Source of the DNA: JAEUSG01 sp964590225
GTDB lineage: Bacteria; Fibrobacterota; OXYB2-FULL-49-7; JAEUSG01
Direction: 5' to 3'
DNA length: 64,000 bases
NCBI GenBank assembly: GCA_964590225.1
Contig: CAZPWS010000002.1
Span: 105,660 to 169,659, forward strand
Shown here: in pieces, positions 61,206-64,000 of the stretch
Position numbering within the stretch: position 1 is the first letter of the stretch
How the letters are laid out: each line of letters starts with the position of its first letter
The notes under the pieces: model-generated
Databases searched by the model: none
The model's input: only the letters and a program-made list of their open reading frames with translations
What the model was told of the DNA's origin: nothing
Translations under genes and position numbers: made by a program

Positions 61206-62710
61206 TTTCAGAACCACACGGCACAGCAGTTTTGCTATTGGTCCTTGGTACGCTTCTAAGTTTAAGCGTCATTTTGAGTCGTTCGATAGACAAACTTGGT
61301 GTTCCCGTTCTGCTTTTATTTTTAGCGCTTGGGATAATCGGAGGTTCGGAAGGGCTGGGAGGTATCTATCTTGACGATTATGGACTTGCCGCCCGACTCG
61401 GAACCATAGCGCTCTGTTTAATACTTTTTGACGGTGGTCTTAATACCTCTTTATTGTCAATAAGGCAGGTGTTAGGGCCAGCTACACTCCTCTCGACTCT
61501 TGGTGTAATTCTTACAGCAGGTTTTCTTGCGACTATCGCGATATTGTTAGGCCTCCCTTGGCAGGTTGCACTACTTGTTGGCGCAATCGTTTCGTCAACA
61601 GATGCTGCCGCAGTTTTATCGGTGTTGCGTGGTGGCAGTCTCCACCTCCGCCCAAAGTTGGGCCGTACTCTTGAGGTAGAAAGCTGCATGAACGATCCCA
61701 TGGCTCTTATTTTGACGGCCATGGTTATGAGCATTGTTGTGACAGGGGAAAGGCCAAACCTTCAGACACTGCTTAATGTCCCTCTACAACTTGTTATTGG
61801 AAGTGCTATCGGCTGGGTTATCGGTTATGGTGGCAGTGTGCTATTGTCAAAAATAAGATTTTCCACCGTCGGTCTTGTGCCGGTTCTTACTTTGTCGTTT
61901 GCATGTGTCTCATTTGGTCTTGCAACTGTGTTGCATGGAAGCGGCATTATGGCTGTGTTTCTTACCGGAGCCGTTCTTGGAAGCCGCAGGCTTCCGTATA
62001 AAGCTGGCCTAATAAGAATCCATGGAGCACTTGCATGGCTTAGTCAAGTATGTATGTTTCTTATGTTGGGCTTGCTTGTATTCCCCTCCCAGGTTATTAA
62101 AATTGCGCCTATCGGTCTTATGCTTGCTGTTGTTCTCGCTGTAGTTGCCCGTCCACTTGCTGTTACCCTTTGCCTGTTGCCATTCCGTTATAAGATAAAG
62201 GAGATGGCTTATGTTTCATGGATAGGACTTCGCGGCGCCGTTCCGATTATTATTGGCATATATCCCGTTCTCGGCGGGGTTGAAGGGGCAGAAAAAGCGT
62301 TCAATATTGTTTTTTGTATTGTAATGTTCAGTTGTATTATTCCAGGAGCATCAATACGGTATGTAACAAACAAGCTCGGATTTCTCATAAATGTAAAGCC
62401 GACACCAGAAACCGGCCTTGAAATTAATTCTCCAGCCTTGCTAAGTTCTGAATTAGAAGCTTTTTATGTTTCTCCAGAGGTGGCTGTGTGCGGTGCTAGT
62501 ATAAAAGATATCGATTTCCCGCAGGACTCTGCTATTATGATAATAGTGCGCGGGAGGGATCTGGTTGCTGCAAAAGGCAACACTGTGTTGACAGATGGTG
62601 ACCATGCATATGTTTTTTTTAGAAGTGAAGACAGAAGCTTTATAGAATTGCTTTTTGGTGGTGCAGAGTCATCCCGGTCGCCAAATTTTGTCGCTGCTGT
62701 TACGGGATGA
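61202..62710 (+). CDS. CPA1-type K+/H+ antiporter (CvrA/NhaP2-like)
   Basis: 502 aa. About twelve membrane helices with the Na+/H+-exchanger pattern (LCLILFDGGLNT, SSTDAAAVLSVLRGG, ESCMNDPMAL), followed by a C-terminal TrkA_C-type domain (about 410-485, GASIKDIDFPQDSAIMIIVR). This arrangement matches K+/H+ antiporters of the CvrA group, which export potassium in exchange for protons. Fused translationally to the SIMPL gene by ATGA. Confidence 0.88.
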   Translation: MISEPHGTAVLLLVLGTLLSLSVILSRSIDKLGVPVLLLFLALGIIGGSEGLGGIYLDDYGLAARLGTIALCLILFDGGLNTSLLSIRQVLGPATLLSTLGVILTAGFLATIAILLGLPWQVALLVGAIVSSTDAAAVLSVLRGGSLHLRPKLGRTLEVESCMNDPMALILTAMVMSIVVTGERPNLQTLLNVPLQLVIGSAIGWVIGYGGSVLLSKIRFSTVGLVPVLTLSFACVSFGLATVLHGSGIMAVFLTGAVLGSRRLPYKAGLIRIHGALAWLSQVCMFLMLGLLVFPSQVIKIAPIGLMLAVVLAVVARPLAVTLCLLPFRYKIKEMAYVSWIGLRGAVPIIIGIYPVLGGVEGAEKAFNIVFCIVMFSCIIPGASIRYVTNKLGFLINVKPTPETGLEINSPALLSSELEAFYVSPEVAVCGASIKDIDFPQDSAIMIIVRGRDLVAAKGNTVLTDGDHAYVFFRSEDRSFIELLFGGAESSRSPNFVAAVTG

Positions 62711-62774
62711 GAATACCCTCATTGAAAATTGTATATTATAATGGTATGAATTAAGAGGCTAATGGAGGCTAATA

Positions 62775-63941
62775 ATGGCGCAGGCAGTCAAAATTAAAGA
62801 AGGTGTTTACTGGGTTGGTTCCGTTGATTGGTCCTTAAGGGATTTTCACGGATATACTACCGAAAGAGGTTCGTCATATAACGCATATCTAATTATTGAC
62901 GAAAAAATTACACTTATCGATTCTGTTAAGCATTACTGCATCGAAGATATGATGAATAGAATCAGGAGTATTATCGATCCTTCCAAAATTGAATATCTCG
63001 TTTGTAATCATGTGGAGATGGACCATTCTGGGGCGCTGCCGCATCTGAAAGAGCTTGCCCCTCAGGCTGAGGTGGTTTGTTCGCCGAATGGTGAAAAAAA
63101 TCTGTTTGCGCATTATGGCAAACAGTGGAGTTTCAAGGTGGTTAAAAGTGGAGATACCCTTAACATAGGTAAGCGGAATTTAAAGTTTGTCCTGACGCCA
63201 ATGGTTCACTGGCCGGACAACATGGTAACATACTGTCCCGAAGAAAAAATTCTCTTTTCAAACGATGCTTTTGGGCAGCATCTTGCGAGTTCTGACCGCT
63301 ATGACGACCAGTTTCCTCTTGATGTCGTAATGGAAGAGGCAAAAAAATATTATGCAAACATAGTTCTTCCCTACGGTAATCAGGTAAAAAAGGCTCTTGA
63401 GGATCTTTCTGGAATAGATATAGCTGTTATCGCTCCAAGTCATGGTGTAATATGGCGGTCGAATATTACAAAAATCCTTGGTGAGTATAAAAAGTGGTCG
63501 GCAAACGAAACGGATAAGGAAGCTGTAATAGTTTACGATACCATGTGGGGCTCAACGGAAAAAATAGCAACGGCTATCAGATATGCTTTCGAAGAAAAGG
63601 GATATGTCTATAAGGTATATGATTTAAAATCAAGTCATATATCGGACATTATAACGGATGTCCTTACTGCCCGTTATGTTTGCGTGGGTTCGCCTACTCT
63701 TAACAGCAGTCTGCTTCCTACCGTAGCAGGCTTTCTTGCCTATTTGAAGGGGTTGGCACCCAAAAACAGACAAGGGCTTGCCTTTGGCTCTTTTGGTTGG
63801 GGAGGGCAGAGTATTATAGCTGTTGAAGCATGGCTCAAGGATTGCGGTTTTAATATGTTGCCTAATATCAGTGTGAAGTTTGTTCCCACTAAGGAGCAAC
63901 TTGAAGAGATTACAAAAAATCTGTTGAAGCAACTGGCTTAA
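62775..63941 (+). CDS. Flavodiiron protein (A-type flavoprotein)
   Basis: 388 aa. A metallo-beta-lactamase-like diiron domain has H79-x-E81-x-D83-H84 (NHVEMDHSG) and MVHWPDNMVTY. A flavodoxin domain (from about 250) has an FMN loop starting at YDTMWGST. These enzymes reduce O2 or NO to water or N2O and protect anaerobes. No rubredoxin domain is fused. AGGAGG-like site upstream. The next gene starts at 63957. Confidence 0.93.
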   Translation: MAQAVKIKEGVYWVGSVDWSLRDFHGYTTERGSSYNAYLIIDEKITLIDSVKHYCIEDMMNRIRSIIDPSKIEYLVCNHVEMDHSGALPHLKELAPQAEVVCSPNGEKNLFAHYGKQWSFKVVKSGDTLNIGKRNLKFVLTPMVHWPDNMVTYCPEEKILFSNDAFGQHLASSDRYDDQFPLDVVMEEAKKYYANIVLPYGNQVKKALEDLSGIDIAVIAPSHGVIWRSNITKILGEYKKWSANETDKEAVIVYDTMWGSTEKIATAIRYAFEEKGYVYKVYDLKSSHISDIITDVLTARYVCVGSPTLNSSLLPTVAGFLAYLKGLAPKNRQGLAFGSFGWGGQSIIAVEAWLKDCGFNMLPNISVKFVPTKEQLEEITKNLLKQLA

Positions 63942-63956
63942 TAACAAGGAGATGGT

Positions 63957-64000
63957 ATGTTAAAAGAGAAGTCGGTATTTAAAGCTTCATTTAGGAAATT
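63957..64000 (+). CDS. 5-prime end of an unknown gene (partial)
   Basis: ATG at 63957 preceded by AAGGAGATGGT. Fourteen residues, MLKEKSVFKASFRK, run to the window edge. The 15-nt gap after the flavodiiron gene suggests co-transcription. Nothing more can be said. Confidence 0.5.
   Translation, partial: MLKEKSVFKASFRK

Overview
The window looks like a chromosomal segment of a Gram-negative, probably anaerobic, polysaccharide-degrading bacterium of the Fibrobacterota/Bacteroidota/Chlorobiota (FCB) type. This is an inference from several signs. There are many signal-peptide proteins ending in an SPNP-type C-terminal sorting domain (CTD, type IX secretion-like). There are LPS-type genes (heptosyltransferase, MsbA-like exporter), an outer-membrane barrel, a GH2 enzyme, a sulfatase, a rhamnogalacturonan-lyase-like enzyme, and a flavodiiron O2-reducing protein. 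Base composition is moderately AT-rich. No tRNA, rRNA, insertion sequence or CRISPR array was recognised.

Layout. 1-123: tail of a + strand gene. 132-6876: minus-strand operon encoding a 1365-aa carbohydrate-active protein, an NHL-type propeller and a VVW-repeat protein (locus A). 7022-15299: tightly packed minus-strand operon of TPR/coiled-coil protein, trpS, tldD, a small TTG-start gene, an outer-membrane barrel and a membrane-anchored AraC-type sensor. 15381-18095: FAD-dependent oxidoreductase. 18092-18600: cluster of decayed gene fragments. 18631-25299: minus-strand saccharide operon (zinc-ribbon protein, GH2, sulfatase, second membrane AraC sensor). 25422-28810: methyltransferase, heptosyltransferase and ABC exporter. 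28846-34499: minus-strand operon with a second VVW/NHL pair and two PQQ-type propellers (locus B), divergent from a GntR/LacI-like regulator at 34671. 35782-41190: defence-like island (DUF5131 relic, DUF3037, HipA-like kinase, DUF5131, MmeI-like restriction-modification enzyme), followed by a degenerate copy of the 3-prime end of the regulator gene. 41447-43549: hemerythrin/PAS protein and a VapBC pair. 43830-46706: third VVW/NHL pair (locus C), then a PIG-L deacetylase and a DUF234-type ATPase. 49164-52351: membrane protein, queC, queE and a tiny zinc ribbon. 52524-58070: gap-pgk-tpiA-secG, a mutarotase-like gene and holB. 57978-64000: SpoIIE/HATPase regulator, Na+/alanine symporter, SIMPL protein, K+/H+ antiporter and flavodiiron protein.

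How the genes work together. The most striking pattern is a two-gene cassette, a VVW-repeat protein next to an NHL-like propeller, present three times. In each copy only the second gene of the pair carries the CTD. The saccharide operon and the locus A neighbourhood each include a paralogous membrane sensor with a C-terminal AraC DNA-binding domain, which suggests direct extracytoplasmic sensing of glycans. The defence-like island lies between loci B and C and has two kinds of flanking sequence scar, so it was probably acquired and rearranged.
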